Positions 41,705 through 43,557 of a DNA stretch of 43,557 nucleotides are shown piece by piece. A program made the position numbers and the translations under genes. This DNA comes from JBFHQE01 sp041592335. Its GTDB lineage: Bacteria; Pseudomonadota; Gammaproteobacteria; Thiohalobacterales; Thiohalobacteraceae. How positions within the stretch are numbered: the first letter of the stretch is position 1; the number at the start of each line of letters is the position of its first letter. A model generated the notes under the pieces. The model was given only the letters and a program-made list of their open reading frames with translations, was not told the DNA's origin and did not search any database. Location: positions 1-43,557 of the forward strand of contig JBFHQE010000021.1 of assembly GCA_041592335.1 (NCBI GenBank), read 5' to 3'.

Positions 41705-43557
41705 TTAACGCTTGGCGGGCACTTTTGGCATGCGCTGATTGAGCGGCGTGACCGTGCCGTCGAGGCGCTGGTCATAGACTGTGGTGAAGGCCATCACCGC
41801 GCGCACATAACCGCGGGTTTCCTTGAACGGGATAGTGTCGACCCAGACCTCGGCCGGTATGTCGCTGCTCTCCGGTAACCAGGCATCGACCCGGTGGGGG
41901 CCTGCGTTGTAGGCGGCGGTGGCCAGTACCGGGTTGTCATTGAAGCGATCCAGCACCCGTTTCAGGTAACCGCTGCCGATATGAATGTTGGTGTTGGCCT
42001 GTAGCAGGCTGCTGGTGCTGGGATCGGGTAACTTGAGATGCTGGGCGGTGCTGCGGCCAGTGGCGGGCATGAGTTGCATCAATCCCAGCGCACCGGCGGA
42101 AGAGCGGGCATCGGCCATGAAGGCGCTTTCCTGCCGCATGACGCCAAAAATCCAGGCCGGGTCGAGTTTGAATTGCGAGGCGATCTGTTGCACCTGTTGC
42201 TGATGTGCCAGCGGGAAACGCAGTTCCAGATCGTCCAGTGCCTTGGCCTTGGCGGCACTGATGATGGCGCGATCGTGCCAGCCCCAGCGATGTGCCAGTA
42301 CCGCCGACAGTTCCAGCTCGCGCGCCGACATTCGATTACCGGCGTAATACCATTCGCGGCGTCCCGAGTAGGTGTGGCCGATGCGATAGAGTTCACCCGC
42401 GCGTAACAGGCCTGGCTGGTCTTTGAGTAGCTGATCCAGCTCCTGCTCGGTATGCGGGATGGCCCTGTCCTGCAACTGGTAAGGCAGTTTCAACCGGTCT
42501 GCCGCCAGGAATCCGTGGTAGTTGCGAGTCTGCGCCAGACTGGCAAACAAGGGGGCGGAGGCCTCGGCCTGGTTAAGTTTGCTGAGCGATTCGGCTTTCC
42601 AGAACTGCCATTCCGGATCTTCCGCCAGCGTTGCACTCATGCTGCTGGTCGCTGCCAGCGTCTTGTTCCAGTCCAGCTGTTTCAGCGCGCTGCGCACCAG
42701 CCAGGTCTGCACGTTTTCGCTGCGCCATTCACGCGGGATGGCGGCCAGCCAGTCATAGGCTTCGGGTTTGCCGTCATAGGCGGCATGCAAACCGACGGCT
42801 TCCAGCACCTCGGCGCGTTCCTGCTGGCTGAACTCAAACTGATCCCAGAGCTGTTGCCAGCGCCGTTCCGCCTGCGCCGGATCGCGTCGCGCCAGGCGCT
42901 TCAATGCATGTACCAGGATCTTGCGCTTGCGCGGAGTATCTTCGCCGAGGCGGCCGCTTAATAAACTGCTGGGGCGGTTATGGGCATCAATCCACTGATT
43001 GAAATCCACCTGGTCGGCTGCCGGTAATTGCTTGGCAACAAAACGTGCCAGGGTGAGCTTGCGGTTTTCCATGGCCAGCTCGATTCGCTGCCAGCGCAGA
43101 TCGTGAGTCACGCGTCCGCTTTGATAGAGAAAATCAAAGGCAGGATCACAGGCTTCCGGCTGTGAATCGCCGACCACCCATAGTGCCTGCACCTGGTCCA
43201 GCCATTCGTTGGTCAGTGGATCGGGACGGGTTGCACGCAGGTAATAACATTGCAGGGTAACGGACGACTGGGGTGTATAAAACGCGCGGTAACGTTCCCA
43301 GGCGCGTTGCTTGCCAAGTGAGTGCAGCCAGCTCTGGCGCAGTCGCTCGCTTAAGGGAGTATCCGGATAGGTGTTGAGGAAATCCTGAATTTCAGCATCA
43401 CTGCGCGAACCCAGTGTACGGCGTAGTTCTTTATCGACCAGATAGGGGTAGAGTGGGTAGTCGCGCAGTTCAGGCGCCAGCTGGGCATAAGTCTGTAGCG
43501 CGCCGCGATCAAGCGCGCTGTTTGCCTTGAGAAACAGTTCGCGGTCATTTTTTAAAG
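41705..43557 (-). CDS. slt: Soluble lytic murein transglycosylase (5' end outside window)
   Basis: A periplasmic enzyme that cleaves the MurNAc-GlcNAc bond of peptidoglycan to 1,6-anhydro products. The open frame runs through the window edge, so the signal peptide and first codons are missing; 617 residues are visible, near the size of mature Slt70 (about 618). The upstream part begins LKNDRELFLKANSALDRGAL and is the all-helical U-shaped superhelix. The linker domain follows, and the catalytic domain shows GVMRQESAFMADARSSAGAL with the catalytic Glu, GLMQLMPATG and ATAAYNAGPHRVDAWL. No lesion is visible. The stop lies 11 bp from the REP element. Confidence 0.95.
   Translation of the reverse strand, partial: LKNDRELFLKANSALDRGALQTYAQLAPELRDYPLYPYLVDKELRRTLGSRSDAEIQDFLNTYPDTPLSERLRQSWLHSLGKQRAWERYRAFYTPQSSVTLQCYYLRATRPDPLTNEWLDQVQALWVVGDSQPEACDPAFDFLYQSGRVTHDLRWQRIELAMENRKLTLARFVAKQLPAADQVDFNQWIDAHNRPSSLLSGRLGEDTPRKRKILVHALKRLARRDPAQAERRWQQLWDQFEFSQQERAEVLEAVGLHAAYDGKPEAYDWLAAIPREWRSENVQTWLVRSALKQLDWNKTLAATSSMSATLAEDPEWQFWKAESLSKLNQAEASAPLFASLAQTRNYHGFLAADRLKLPYQLQDRAIPHTEQELDQLLKDQPGLLRAGELYRIGHTYSGRREWYYAGNRMSARELELSAVLAHRWGWHDRAIISAAKAKALDDLELRFPLAHQQQVQQIASQFKLDPAWIFGVMRQESAFMADARSSAGALGLMQLMPATGRSTAQHLKLPDPSTSSLLQANTNIHIGSGYLKRVLDRFNDNPVLATAAYNAGPHRVDAWLPESSDIPAEVWVDTIPFKETRGYVRAVMAFTTVYDQRLDGTVTPLNQRMPKVPAKR

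Overview
The window reads as chromosomal DNA of a free-living gammaproteobacterium outside the enterics. The evidence is the block rpsU-yqeY-dnaG-rpoD facing tsaD, plsY-folB-folK, an E. coli-like metH, uup, an HD-domain cca and soluble lytic transglycosylase slt, together with REP elements of the kind common in Pseudomonas-like genomes. Base composition is moderately GC-rich, except for the first ~1.4 kb, which is clearly AT-rich. I cannot name a genus from the sequence alone.

Layout. (1) 1-1660: the 3' end of an IS3-family insertion sequence and an AT-rich orphan membrane-anchored protein, probably acquired. (2) 1660-6600: a TetR regulator divergent from a flavodiiron-like metallo-beta-lactamase-fold protein, with two near-identical inverted-repeat operators between them; an LpxH-like phosphatase plus GT4 glycosyltransferase; a glutaredoxin; an HExxH protein and a rhodanese. 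(3) 6690-17200: signalling and poorly characterised genes. These are a REC-TPR response regulator with a soluble histidine kinase, two divergent paralogous membrane-anchored coiled-coil proteins, a soluble stand-alone PDC/Cache sensor, cspA, a CZB-GGDEF diguanylate cyclase, an SDR and a REC protein with an alanine-rich helical repeat tail. (4) 17210-25765: metH, a REC-EAL phosphodiesterase, a secreted PhoX-like (DUF839) protein and uup. (5) 25766-26275: a gene-free stretch with a head-to-head pair of perfect DnaA boxes and two further boxes, followed by tRNA-Ile2(CAU). (6) 26434-30872: rpoD, dnaG, yqeY and rpsU on the minus strand, with terminator-like hairpins before rpsU and before rpoD. (7) 31009-43557: tsaD, plsY, folB, folK, a COG1565 methyltransferase, uppP, a DeaD-like helicase, an M42-like peptidase, a tiny membrane ORF, PilZ, cca, an NDUFA9-like reductase and 5'-truncated slt. 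REP elements sit beside the plsY and slt stop codons.

How the parts work together. Core functions are translation (rpsU, tsaD, cca, tRNA-Ile2, deaD, uup), replication and transcription (dnaG, rpoD), folate (folB, folK) feeding one-carbon metabolism (metH), and envelope synthesis and recycling (plsY, uppP, slt, LpxH-like/GT4). Over this lies a cyclic-di-GMP and phosphorelay layer: one cyclase, one phosphodiesterase, one PilZ effector, three REC proteins and one kinase. The least explained elements are the divergent coiled-coil paralogues, the soluble PDC protein, the REC/alanine-repeat protein and the DnaA-box cluster.
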